In this document: positions 55,067 through 64,000 of the stretch, piece after piece
Position numbering within the stretch: position 1 is the stretch's first letter
Layout of the letters: each line of letters opens with the position of its first letter
Source: Myxococcus virescens
GTDB lineage: Bacteria; Myxococcota; Myxococcia; Myxococcales; Myxococcaceae
DNA: 64,000 bases
Direction: 5' to 3'
Assembly: GCF_900101905.1 (NCBI RefSeq)
Contig: NZ_FNAJ01000002.1
Span: forward strand, 682,001-746,000
Notes under the pieces: model-generated
The model's input: the letters and a program-made list of their open reading frames with translations, nothing else
Database searches by the model: none
What the model was told of the DNA's origin: nothing
Made by a program: the position numbers and the translations under genes

Positions 55067-57610
55067 TCAGTCGCGCTTCTGCTTGAGTGACTTGATGGCG
55101 GCCGCCGCTGCGTCGTGGCCGCAGTCCTTGCTGCCCAGGAGGCCCTTCGCCTTGGGGAGCGAGGTGACGCGCTCCAGCGCGGGAATGGCATCCGCGTCAC
55201 CCAGGGCCGAGAGACGGTTGGCGGCCTGGGTGCGGATGTCGCAGTCCGGGGAGTTCAGCGCCTCGCTATAGGCGCGAACCAGGTTCACCCCGTCCGCGGC
55301 CTTCGCGAACTCCAGGTAGCGCAGCGCGCCCCACTGGCGCAGGGAGTACGCCTCCTCGGCCAGGTCCTCGTAGTGGGCGCGCAAGCGGTCCTTCGGAAGC
55401 CGGGCCAGGGCATTCCCCAGGACGGTGAGCGGCTCCTTGCCGTAGTCCTCCGCCAGGCCGTCGAGGATGAGCGGCTCCACGTCCTCGAGCTCCTCCTCCT
55501 TCAGGTGGCTGAGCGCGGTCCGTTCGCTGATGTGGTGCCCCTTGGCATGGTGCGCCGCCACGCGCGCGCGCCTCAGCGAGGGCAATTCCTTCTCCTCGTC
55601 GGTGGCGGCGTCCATCAGCGCCAGGGCTTCGTCCAGCTTCCCATCCTCCAGCAGCGCGAAGGCCCGGGTGCCGGCATCGTTGCGCTGGCTCAGCCACGCG
55701 GCGCCAGCGCCCAGGAGCACCACCGCGCCGGCGACCAGCGCCGCCTCGCGCCGCCGCTGACGCAGCAGCTCCCCCAGGCCGGCGGGCAGCTTCACGGCCT
55801 GGAGCTTCGCCAGCAGGGGCGCGAGCGCGTTGCCCCGGCTGCCTTGCGAGGCGAAGCGGTCTCCAAAGGGCGGGCCCTCCGCGGCGCGCTGGCAGCGGTA
55901 GAGCTGGAGTTGCTCGTCGCGGCCGGGGAGGGCGATGGCGCCACAGGGCTCGGCGGTGACCTCCGCGCGGTTGCGCGCCAGGTTCACCGCTTCGGTGAAG
56001 GTGACCTCACCCGCGCTGGCGACATGCTCCACGGCCTCGATGACCTCCATGGGCTCGCCCAGCACGGTGTCCGGCGTGGCGAGCACCTCGCCCGCGTGCA
56101 GGCAGACGCGCACATTGAGGCGGTCCACCTCCGGCACCGTCTGGTTGTGGCGCCACAGCCGGTCCTGCATGGCCATGCCGCACAGCACGCCCGCGGTGGG
56201 GGAGCGGAACACCACCAGCAACGCGTCCCCGCGCTTCTGGACCAGCCGCCCGTCGTGCTCCTTCACGAGGGGCATCAGCAGCTTGTCGTGCGTCTCCAGC
56301 ATCCGCGCGTTCTCTTCGTGCGTCTGCCGGCTGGTGCGTTCGGTGAAGCCCTGGATGTCGGTGAGCATCACCGTGAGGTTCTGCGGCTTCACCACCGACG
56401 CGTTGCCGCCCGTGACCGCGGCCACGCCGCCGGAGGACTTCAGTCCAAAGGACGCCGTCCCCGTGCGCGGGGAGGCCGCCGGCAGGGCGCCCGAGGCCGA
56501 GCCGCCGCTGGAGGCGACGCCGAACGCGGCGGTACCACTGCTCGCCTGCGGCGCCGGAGCGGCTCCCGCGAAGGCCGCCGTGCCCGTGGGGCCCGAGCTG
56601 CTCCCCATGGCACTCCCGGTGCCGAACACCGACGTGCCCGAGGTGGGCGTGGCGCCACTTCCCGGCGGCGGGACGTAGGCAGGGGTGCCCAGGCCGGGCG
56701 TGAAGGCGGAGAGGGCGGAGTGCGCCGCGGCCAACGCGTCGGCCAGTTCGTGCGCGCTCTGGGGACGCTTGCTCGCGTCCTTCTCCAGCAGGCGCATCAC
56801 CAGCGACAGCAGGCCCACATAGCGCGACAGCGCGGGAGCCGCGCGGTCCAGGGGCAGCGGCGCGGCGGAGGCGTGCTGCGACAGGAAGTTGCGCGGCAGG
56901 GGCCCATCGAAGGGGAGCCGCCCGGACAGCACGCGGTAGGTCAGCACGCCGAACGAATACAGGTCGCTGCGCGTGTCCACCTTCGCGCCCACGGCCTGCT
57001 CTGGAGACAGGTACTCCGGCGTGCCCAGCACCACGCCAATCTGGCTGACGCTGCTGGCGGCGTCTGGCTCCACCAACCGGGCGATGCCGAAGTCCAGGAG
57101 CCGGGCCTGCTCGCCCCGGGCGCTCTTGGAGATGAAGACGTTCTCTGGCTTCAGGTCGCGGTGGATGATGCCCTTGTCGTGGATGGCGGCCAAGCCCTCC
57201 GCCAACTGCTGGAGCAGGGGCAGCGCGCGGCCCGGGGGCATGGGGCCCGGCGTGAGTACGTCGTACAGGCTCTCACCTTCGACGAATTCCATGACCAGGC
57301 AGGCGTGGTCGCCGGATTCGCCGAAGTCGACGATGCGCACCACGGCCGGGTGCTCCACGGCGGAGAGCAGGCGCGCCTCGCGCTTGAAGCGCTCCGCCAT
57401 GCCGGCCTGGGCGTGGAGGTCATGGTGCAGGACCTTGATGGCCACCTTGCGGCCCAGGGAGACCTGTTCGCCAAGGTAGACCTCCCCCATTCCGCCCGAG
57501 CCCAGCGGACGGAGAACCCGGAAGCGACCGTCGAGGACAAGGGAGTCAGGGGCCAGCACGCGGGGCGCATCTTGTCCGACTTCGGTCCAGCGCGCAGCCC
57601 GTTCCTTCAC
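55067..57610 (-). CDS. Ser/Thr kinase fused to a degenerate class III cyclase domain
   Basis: 847 residues. Kinase domain (about 29-290): GSGGMGEVY, Lys59 (VAIKVL), HRDLKPEN (Asp152), DFG 173-175; apparently active. A Gly/Ser/Ala-rich linker (300-405) leads to a class III cyclase domain (about 410-560). It keeps both metal-binding Asp residues (418 in TDIQGFT and 462 in RGDALLVVF), but the usual N-x3-R transition-state pair is Glu522 and Ala526, so cyclisation is unlikely. A membrane-like segment near 640 and a C-terminal HEAT-like region (about 790-845) follow. The start is GTG 57610. Divergent from the giant TPR gene. Confidence 0.9.
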   Translation of the reverse strand: MKERAARWTEVGQDAPRVLAPDSLVLDGRFRVLRPLGSGGMGEVYLGEQVSLGRKVAIKVLHHDLHAQAGMAERFKREARLLSAVEHPAVVRIVDFGESGDHACLVMEFVEGESLYDVLTPGPMPPGRALPLLQQLAEGLAAIHDKGIIHRDLKPENVFISKSARGEQARLLDFGIARLVEPDAASSVSQIGVVLGTPEYLSPEQAVGAKVDTRSDLYSFGVLTYRVLSGRLPFDGPLPRNFLSQHASAAPLPLDRAAPALSRYVGLLSLVMRLLEKDASKRPQSAHELADALAAAHSALSAFTPGLGTPAYVPPPGSGATPTSGTSVFGTGSAMGSSSGPTGTAAFAGAAPAPQASSGTAAFGVASSGGSASGALPAASPRTGTASFGLKSSGGVAAVTGGNASVVKPQNLTVMLTDIQGFTERTSRQTHEENARMLETHDKLLMPLVKEHDGRLVQKRGDALLVVFRSPTAGVLCGMAMQDRLWRHNQTVPEVDRLNVRVCLHAGEVLATPDTVLGEPMEVIEAVEHVASAGEVTFTEAVNLARNRAEVTAEPCGAIALPGRDEQLQLYRCQRAAEGPPFGDRFASQGSRGNALAPLLAKLQAVKLPAGLGELLRQRRREAALVAGAVVLLGAGAAWLSQRNDAGTRAFALLEDGKLDEALALMDAATDEEKELPSLRRARVAAHHAKGHHISERTALSHLKEEELEDVEPLILDGLAEDYGKEPLTVLGNALARLPKDRLRAHYEDLAEEAYSLRQWGALRYLEFAKAADGVNLVRAYSEALNSPDCDIRTQAANRLSALGDADAIPALERVTSLPKAKGLLGSKDCGHDAAAAAIKSLKQKRD

Positions 57611-57713
57611 CCAGGATTCGGGGAGCCATCACGTCTCGTTGCTTGCCCCACAAGCGGGGGTTTGCCAGAAATTTCGAGGGCTTGGACCCCGTGCTAACGT
57701 CCCTGCTCCCGCG

Positions 57714-60700
57714 ATGGCTACCGAAAGCGATTCTCCCAAGCCCGCCACGGCGCTGGATGCGCGCGCCGCCGCCCCCGAATTGCGCCTGCTGGACCGCAGG
57801 GCGTTCGTGGGTTTCCCGGCGCTGGAGGTCCTGCCGGGACTGCGCATCTCCGACTTCGCGCTCCAGATTCCGGACGTCAGCTTCCCCTTCAACGTCAGCG
57901 CCGGCGCCACGCGCTACCAGCGCAAGAAGCTGCACTTCGGCTTCCTCGAGCTGTCCGTCGACGCGGACCTGGTGACGCGCCGGGTGGCGGAGCTGGCCGG
58001 GCGTCTGGCCGGCATCGAGGACCTGCGCGTGCACTTCCGGCCCGGCTACCTCGAAGGCCAGGGACGGCTGCCCGCGCCGGAGCACACGCCCTTCACCTTC
58101 AAGGTGGCGTTCGACGCGGATGGGGAGCGGCTCGCCGTCTATCTCTACGACGTGCGCCTCTATGGCTTCTCCTCCACGCCATCCGTGCAGGTGCCGGGGC
58201 TCTTGTCCGCGGCCGTGGGCGCGCTGGCGCTGGTGCCGGATGTCGAGGTCCGCGGGGCCACGGGTTTCTCCACGCGCGTGCTGCCCGCGCTGTGCCAACT
58301 GGCGGCGGTGAGCCGCGGCTACAAGATGCCGACGCTGGACACCGCGCGCCTGTCGGCCGCAGAGGTCTCCAGCACGGGCCTGCGCCTGCGCTTCTCCGCG
58401 GGAGGACTGCCGCCGCCGTCGCCCCCGGACGAGGAGCTGCTGCTCGCACTGGAAGGCGCGCGCGCCTTCGCGGACGCCGAGGGCCTCATCGCGCAGGGCC
58501 GGCTGGCCGACGCGCGTCAGGCGTATCTCCAGGCCGGTGACGCGCAGGACGCGCACCCCTTCGCCGCCGAGCGGCTGCTGTCGCTGATGGTGGCGGACCC
58601 GCAGGCGCATGACCTGGCGCTGGACGTGGCGGCGACGCTGCAACGCCGCAGGGACCGCAGCCCCGCGTCGCTCTGGGGCGAGGCCGTGGTGCGCGAGCGC
58701 CGGGGGGAAGGTGCCCGCGCCGCCGAGCGCTACCTGGCGCTGTGCGCGCTCGCGCGCCGGACCTCGGAGGAGGCCGCGGCCTTCTTCGCCGCCGAGGCCG
58801 CCGCCCGCTGCTCGCGCGACACCGCGCCCCAGGTGGCGGTGAAGGCGCTGCACGAGCTGCTGGGGCTCAAGCCCGACCACCTGCCTTCGCTCAAGGCGCT
58901 GGCGCGTGCGTCCGACCAGGCCCGCGACAGGGCAGGCGCGGTGCGGGCCTATCGCCGGTTGGCGGCGCTCGCTCGCGACCCGGCCGAGGCCGCCGATGCG
59001 CACGTGCACCTGGCCCGGCTGTGCGCGCAGACGGAAGACGACATCGCCGGCGCGCGCCTGCACTGCGAGGCCGCGCTGCGGCTGGCGCCGGACCATCCAG
59101 ACGCGCTGCTGCTGCTGGGCGAGCTGTGCCATCGCGGCGGCGAGCACCTGCGCGCGCTGAAGGCCCTGGACCGTCTGCGCGAGGTGGCCATGGGCCGCCA
59201 CGAGCTGGACCGGGTGGGCCATGCCGACCTGATGGCCGGCCGCGTGTGGGACGAAGGACTGAAGCAGCCGGAGAACGCGCTGCTGCGCTACCGGGAGGCG
59301 GTGTCGCTGCTGCCCGGTGAGCCGGAGCCGCTGTTCGCCGCCGCCCGGGTGGCGGAGGGGCTGGGCCGGTTGCAGGAGGCGCTCGCGGGCTACCAGCAGG
59401 CGCTGGAGCTGGCGGGGCCGGCGCCGCGCTCGGAAGGGGTGCGGCACGCCGCGCACGCCAGCCACCACGCCCTGGCGCGGCTGTACCGCACGCGGCTGGG
59501 GGACCCGGCGCGCGCGCGGGAGCACCTGGAGTCCGCGCTGGCGTTGGACCCACGCGACGCGGTGGCGCTGGAGGAGCTGATTCCGTACTTCCGCGCCACC
59601 GGCCGCTCGCAGGAGCTGGCGGAGGCGCTGGAGAAGGCCGCGGCGCTCCAGGACGCCCCCGGCAAGCGCGCGGCGGCCTGGGCCGAGGCGGGCGAGCTGT
59701 ACCGGGGCAAGCTGCAACAGCCCGAGAAGGCGGAGCGGCTGCTCCTGCTGGCGCTGGAGGCGGATGGCGACCACCGGCCCGCGCTGGAGTCGTTGCTGGC
59801 GCTGGCCGAGGCCCGGCGTGACGGCGCGCTGCTGACGCGGTGCCTGTCTTCACTGGCGCGGCTCGCCACGGACCTGAAGGAGCGCGCGCAGAAGTACCGC
59901 CGGCTCGCGGTGGCCGCGCGCGACCTGGCCTTCGATTTGGACCTGGCCGTTCACGCGCTCCAGGAAGTGCTGCGCGCCGAGCCGGATGACCTGCCCGCGC
60001 TGGGCGAGCTGTGCGCCTTGCAGCGCAAGCGCGCCGACATGGCGGGGCTCGCCGACGCGCTGGAGGTGCGCGCGCGGGTGGCCGAGGCGCAGGGCGACAA
60101 GCGGCTGGCCGCGGCGGCGCTGCGTGAGCTGGCCGGTGTGCTGGAGGCCCGGCTGGGCCGCGTGGGCGACGCGCTGGTGGCGCTGGAGAAGGCCGCGCGG
60201 CTGGCGCCGGACGCCGCGGTGCTGCTGGACCTGGCGGACCTGTCGCTGCGCTGCGAGCGCCCCGAGCATGCGCGGCGCGCGCTGGAGAGCCTGCTGTCCA
60301 CGCTGCCTCGCACGGCGGCGCCGGAGAAGCTGGCGGACGTGCGTTCCCGGTTGGGGCGCGCGTGCGAGATGCTGGGTGACCGCGAAGGCGCCATCGCCGC
60401 CTACGCGCAGGCCTTCCCGCTGCGCCGGCTGGATGATGCCCTGGCCGCGCGCCTGGAAGCGCTCTACACGGAGGCCGGGGAGTCGCAGGCGCTGGCCGAG
60501 CTGTGGGCCAGCCGCGCCCAGGCGCTGATGGGCGCCGACCGCGCCGAGGAGGCCGCGCCGCTGTTCCTCCAGAGCGCTCGCGCGCTGCTCGAGCGAGGCG
60601 AGAACGCCGCGGCGCTGATGCGCCTGTCGGCCGCGCTGGAGGCGAGCCCCGAGGGCCCGCTGGCCGCCGAGGTGTTGGAGTCGCTGGCCGAGCTGGAGCT

Positions 60701-63700
60701 GGAGCGCGGCGAGAAGCTGGAGGCCGCGCGCCTGTACGCGCGCCGCGCCGCGCTGATGCCCGAGGCCCGCGCTGGCGCGAAGCTGTTGTTCCGCGCCTCG
60801 CTGCTCGCCGCGGGGACCAGCCGCGAGGAGGCCTTCCTCGCCGACGCCCTGGAGCGTGACGCGAGCTACGCGCCCGCGCGCCAGCGCCGGGGAGAGCTGC
60901 GCCTGCCCACGGATGCACGCGCCGCGCTGGAGGACTTCGAGGCGGTGCTGGCCCTGCCGCCCGCGGACAGCGATGCGCCGCGTGAGAGCGAGCGCGTGGC
61001 CCTGACGCGCAAGGCCGCCACCGCCGCGGTGCGCGCGAGCCGCACGGATGCCGCCCGCCGCCTGCTGGCCGAGTACAGCGCCCGCGCGCCGGAAGACCTG
61101 GACGCCCGGGTGGAGCTGGCGTCGCTGCACCGCAAGGCGGGTGCACGCGAGGCCCTGGCGGACCTGCTGGTGGAGTTGTGGCCGCGCCTGTCCGGCGAGC
61201 CCCGCCGCGCCGCTCGCCGCGAGCTGGCGGAGCTTTCGCTGGGCCTGGGGCGCGCCACCACCGCGGTGGACGCGCTGCGCAGCCTGCGCCTGGAGGAGCC
61301 GCACGACACCTGGGCGGCGCAGTCGCTGCTGGACCTGCTGCCTCCGCCCGGCACCGGCACGCCGGAAGAGGAGACGGAGCGGCTGGAGTTGCTGAGCACG
61401 CTCGTGGCCGCCGCCTCGGGCGAGGCGCGCGCGGAGTTGCTGGCCCGTCGCGCCGTGCTTCACCGCGCCGCGGGCCGGGTGTCCGCCGCGCGCGACGACT
61501 TCTCGGAGGCCGCGAAGGGTTCTCGTCGTCCCGCATCGCTGCTGCTCGCGCTGACGGAGCTGGCGCGCGAGTCGGGCGACGAGGCCGCGGAGCTGGACGT
61601 GTGGCGCCGCGCCGTGTCCGCCGACGCCAGCCTCGCCACCCGCGCTCGCGAGCGGCTGCTGGCCCTGTCCGCCACGCTGGTGGAGAAGGACGAGCGCGCC
61701 CTCGCGCGCGAGGCCCTGGGCGCGGCCATTGGGCTGGAGCTGTCCGCGGCGGAGCGGTGTGACGCCTTCTTCTCCCTCGCCGAGCTGGCGCGCCGTGATG
61801 GCCAGCCGGAGGACGAGGCCGCCGCGCTCGCCGAGGCGGCCCTCCAGGGACCCGCGCCTCGTCGCGTGGAGGCCCTGCTGGCGCGCGCCGCGCTGCTGGA
61901 GTCCAGCGGCCGCATGGAGGACGCGGGGCAGAGCCTGGAGGCCGCGCTCGCGCTGGCCCCGCGGCACGCGCAGGCCACCGCCGCGCTCCAGCGCGTGTTG
62001 CGGACCCGGGAGGACTGGGCCGCGCTGGCCGAGCTGCTCTCCACTGAGGCCCCCCACATGGCGCCCGCCGAGGCGGCCGCGATGTACGCCGAGCTGGCCA
62101 GCCTCTACCTGGACCGGCTGTCGCAGCCGGTGCCCGCCGAGGCCGCGCTGCGGCAGGCGCTGCGCCTGTCCCCGTCTGACGCCGCCGTTCGCCGTCGCCT
62201 CGTCTCGCTGGTGGCGGAGCGTGGGGAGCTGCGTGAGGCCGCGGCGCTGCTGGAGACCGCTGCGGAGAGCGCCACGGCGCAGGATGCCGCGCTGCTGCTG
62301 CGTGAGGGCGCGGGTTACGCGCGCGGCGCGCACGACCTGGACAAGGCGCTGAAGCTGGCGCGCAAGGCCCACGCGCTGGTCCCCGCGCAGGGGCCGGAGC
62401 TGGCGTCGTTGGCGGAGTTGCTCTACCTGCGCGGCGCGGTCATCGAGGCGCTGCCGCTGCAAGACGCACTCGCCGCCGCCGCGGATTTCCGGAGCGCGCC
62501 GGAGGCCGCGGAGTCCACGTGGCTGCGCCTGGCGGAGCTGGCCGAGCAGACCGGAGAGACGAAGCGCGCGGTGGCCGCGTACCGGAAGCTGCTCGTGGAG
62601 CGGCCCCTGTGCGAGGCCGCCGTCATGCGTCTGGCCGCGCTGCTGGAGAAGGATGACCCGCGTGGCGCCTTCGAGGTGCGCGTCACCCACGCGCACGCAT
62701 TGGCTCCGTCCGAGGACACCGTGCAGCGGCTCGTCGAGCTGTCGGCGCGGGCCCGCGAGGTGCTCGCGGACGCGGGTGTGGCGGCCTCGCTGCTGGCGCG
62801 CGCCGCGTCGCTGGCGTCGGAGCCGCTGCCGCTGCGTCGCCGGTTGGCGGCGCTGCACCGGGAGACCGGCCGCACCGTGGAGTTGCTCGCCGAGCTGCGC
62901 CAGGTGGCCACCCTCAGCCTCGAGGCAGGGGACCCGGACGCGGCGCTCGAGGCCTATCAGGAAGAGGCCCGGCTCGCGGTCGACCTGGGCCGCGCGGACG
63001 ACGCGCTGCGGGCGCTGGCGGATGCGCGCGACTTGCTGGAGGCGCGGGGGCAGCAGTCCGAGGCCGCGGCTTGCGAGCGCTACCGGGCGAAGCTGCTGCG
63101 CGACGTGAAGCTGGACCCCGCCGGCGCCGAGGTCGCGCTGGAGCGTGCCTTCGCCCTGGCCGTGGACCTGGGCACCGCGAAGCTGGGCGCGGCGCTGGCC
63201 GAGCGTCGCGACGACGCGGAGGCCGAGGCGCGTTGGCTGGAGCGCGCGCTGCCGCTGCTGGATGACGCGGGCGAGGCCGCGGCCGTGCTGCTGCGGCTGG
63301 CGCGGCTGAACCTGGGCGTGCTGTCGGACGTGGCGAAGGCCGAGGAGTTGCTGCGCTCGGCGCTGCGCAAGGACCGGGCGCTGACGGAGGCCGAGGGCCT
63401 GCTGGAGAAGCTCCTGGAGAGCGACGGCCGGCTGGCGGAGCTGGCGGCCTGGTACGAGGAGTGCGCGGAAGGCGAGCCCGACGCGGCCCGTCGCGCGGAG
63501 CTGTTCCTGCGCGCCGCCGTGCTGTACCGCGACCGGGCAGGGCGCCCGGAGTCCGCCGCCGCGGCCTTCATCGCGGCGCGTGGCGCGCGCCCGGACGACC
63601 TGGAGCTCACCGCGCAGGCGGCGGAGCTGCTGCACGAGGTGAAGCGCCACGCGGACGCCGCGGAGTTCGACGCGGTGCTGCTGGAGGCGGACCCGTTCCG

Positions 63701-64000
63701 CGAGCCCGTCTTCGCTCGGCACCTCGCCTTCCTGGAGGAGGCCGAGGACCATCAGGCGCTCGCCGAGCTGATGCTGCGCAGGGCGCAGCGCCAGGAAGCC
63801 TCGGGCGCCGCGGAGAGCTACCTGTCCGCCGCCCGTGCCTTCCGCGCGGCCGGTGCCCGCGAGCGGGCGCTGCTGTGCGAGGACCAGGCCTTCGAGCTGA
63901 GCCCCGCGAGCGCGGAGGCCTTCGAGCGCGTGCGCGAGCGCGCGGCCGGTGACGTGCGCCGGCTGGCGGACCTGCTGTCCCAGCGCGCCGCGGCCCTGTC
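57714..64000 (+). CDS. Giant TPR-repeat protein, N-terminal 2095 codons (runs off window)
   Basis: No stop codon before the window end. Residues 1-220 form a beta-rich domain of unknown type (RAFVGFPALEVLPGLRISDFA, FGFLELSVDADL, FKVAFDADGERLAVYLYDVRLYGF). From about 240 onward the protein consists of TPR-like helical pairs rich in Ala and Leu (ALDPRDAVALEELIPYFRATG, AALRLAPDHPDALLLLGEL and many more). No signal peptide. It is probably a cytoplasmic scaffold. The strong Ala/Leu/Glu bias leaves long open frames on the other strand, which are shadows. Confidence 0.85.
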   Translation, partial: MATESDSPKPATALDARAAAPELRLLDRRAFVGFPALEVLPGLRISDFALQIPDVSFPFNVSAGATRYQRKKLHFGFLELSVDADLVTRRVAELAGRLAGIEDLRVHFRPGYLEGQGRLPAPEHTPFTFKVAFDADGERLAVYLYDVRLYGFSSTPSVQVPGLLSAAVGALALVPDVEVRGATGFSTRVLPALCQLAAVSRGYKMPTLDTARLSAAEVSSTGLRLRFSAGGLPPPSPPDEELLLALEGARAFADAEGLIAQGRLADARQAYLQAGDAQDAHPFAAERLLSLMVADPQAHDLALDVAATLQRRRDRSPASLWGEAVVRERRGEGARAAERYLALCALARRTSEEAAAFFAAEAAARCSRDTAPQVAVKALHELLGLKPDHLPSLKALARASDQARDRAGAVRAYRRLAALARDPAEAADAHVHLARLCAQTEDDIAGARLHCEAALRLAPDHPDALLLLGELCHRGGEHLRALKALDRLREVAMGRHELDRVGHADLMAGRVWDEGLKQPENALLRYREAVSLLPGEPEPLFAAARVAEGLGRLQEALAGYQQALELAGPAPRSEGVRHAAHASHHALARLYRTRLGDPARAREHLESALALDPRDAVALEELIPYFRATGRSQELAEALEKAAALQDAPGKRAAAWAEAGELYRGKLQQPEKAERLLLLALEADGDHRPALESLLALAEARRDGALLTRCLSSLARLATDLKERAQKYRRLAVAARDLAFDLDLAVHALQEVLRAEPDDLPALGELCALQRKRADMAGLADALEVRARVAEAQGDKRLAAAALRELAGVLEARLGRVGDALVALEKAARLAPDAAVLLDLADLSLRCERPEHARRALESLLSTLPRTAAPEKLADVRSRLGRACEMLGDREGAIAAYAQAFPLRRLDDALAARLEALYTEAGESQALAELWASRAQALMGADRAEEAAPLFLQSARALLERGENAAALMRLSAALEASPEGPLAAEVLESLAELELERGEKLEAARLYARRAALMPEARAGAKLLFRASLLAAGTSREEAFLADALERDASYAPARQRRGELRLPTDARAALEDFEAVLALPPADSDAPRESERVALTRKAATAAVRASRTDAARRLLAEYSARAPEDLDARVELASLHRKAGAREALADLLVELWPRLSGEPRRAARRELAELSLGLGRATTAVDALRSLRLEEPHDTWAAQSLLDLLPPPGTGTPEEETERLELLSTLVAAASGEARAELLARRAVLHRAAGRVSAARDDFSEAAKGSRRPASLLLALTELARESGDEAAELDVWRRAVSADASLATRARERLLALSATLVEKDERALAREALGAAIGLELSAAERCDAFFSLAELARRDGQPEDEAAALAEAALQGPAPRRVEALLARAALLESSGRMEDAGQSLEAALALAPRHAQATAALQRVLRTREDWAALAELLSTEAPHMAPAEAAAMYAELASLYLDRLSQPVPAEAALRQALRLSPSDAAVRRRLVSLVAERGELREAAALLETAAESATAQDAALLLREGAGYARGAHDLDKALKLARKAHALVPAQGPELASLAELLYLRGAVIEALPLQDALAAAADFRSAPEAAESTWLRLAELAEQTGETKRAVAAYRKLLVERPLCEAAVMRLAALLEKDDPRGAFEVRVTHAHALAPSEDTVQRLVELSARAREVLADAGVAASLLARAASLASEPLPLRRRLAALHRETGRTVELLAELRQVATLSLEAGDPDAALEAYQEEARLAVDLGRADDALRALADARDLLEARGQQSEAAACERYRAKLLRDVKLDPAGAEVALERAFALAVDLGTAKLGAALAERRDDAEAEARWLERALPLLDDAGEAAAVLLRLARLNLGVLSDVAKAEELLRSALRKDRALTEAEGLLEKLLESDGRLAELAAWYEECAEGEPDAARRAELFLRAAVLYRDRAGRPESAAAAFIAARGARPDDLELTAQAAELLHEVKRHADAAEFDAVLLEADPFREPVFARHLAFLEEAEDHQALAELMLRRAQRQEASGAAESYLSAARAFRAAGARERALLCEDQAFELSPASAEAFERVRERAAGDVRRLADLLSQRAAAL

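Noticed and set aside
59850-63752. 1300-codon open frame on the minus strand
   Set aside because: Antisense to the giant TPR gene. Its composition (Gln, Arg, Gly, Val repeats) is the mirror of Ala/Leu-rich codons; no ribosome-binding site or domain.

Overview
The window looks like myxobacterial chromosome, most likely Myxococcus or a close relative. The reasons are very high G+C with G/C-biased third codon positions, many lipoproteins, Ser/Thr kinases, a sigma-54 activator, a MYXO-CTERM tail, a SitA6/SitI6-type toxin-immunity pair (a Myxococcus-specific paralogous family), and a PixA/AidA-type protein. No rRNA, tRNA or CRISPR was recognised. Genes are mostly in short operons on both strands, many of them convergent with only a few bases between stop codons.

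Layout. 1-2.9 kb: tamB (partial) and a TamA/TamL-like Omp85 gene, stop/start overlapped. 3-8.4 kb: small lipoprotein, malQ, then 3-methyladenine glycosylase, ECF sigma factor, zinc anti-sigma, rlmN and a DedA protein. 8.4-17.3 kb: a large cysteine-rich propeller lipoprotein, a chemoreceptor fused to a cytoplasmic substrate-binding protein, a transglutaminase-like protein, astA and a MYXO-CTERM polysaccharide lyase. 18-24.5 kb: PixA-like protein, serine hydrolase lipoprotein, B12-binding radical SAM protein, the SitA6/SitI6 pair and three small conserved genes. 24.6-30.4 kb: central metabolism and proteostasis: aceB-aceA (glyoxylate shunt), PspC-like protein, fumC, clpP. 30.6-38.3 kb: lipoproteins, DUF3293, M48 protease, an acyl-CoA oxidase and a phospholipase D/cardiolipin synthase-like enzyme.

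38.3-46.6 kb is probably an inserted signalling island. It is bracketed by two copies of the last 47 bp of the phospholipase D gene (3 differences, all synonymous). Inside lie a LamG/propeller lipoprotein, a giant TPR Ser/Thr kinase, a low-G+C small protein and an FHA-like sigma-54 activator, with two sigma-54-like (-24/-12) sites in the divergent intergenic region. After removal of the island the phospholipase D gene would end 2 bp from the convergent nth gene.

46.6-64 kb: nth, a GNAT acetyltransferase, an 1838-residue polytopic membrane protein with an N-terminal zinc ribbon, an NlpC/P60 lipoprotein, a small lipoprotein, a Ser/Thr kinase fused to a class III cyclase-like domain that lacks its transition-state residues, and the first 2095 codons of a giant TPR protein that runs off the window.

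The most unusual observations are the chemoreceptor-SBP fusion with all three charged hairpin-tip residues replaced, the kinase/sigma-54 island and its flanking repeat, and the kinase-pseudocyclase fusion. All assignments come from reading the sequence; no database search was run.
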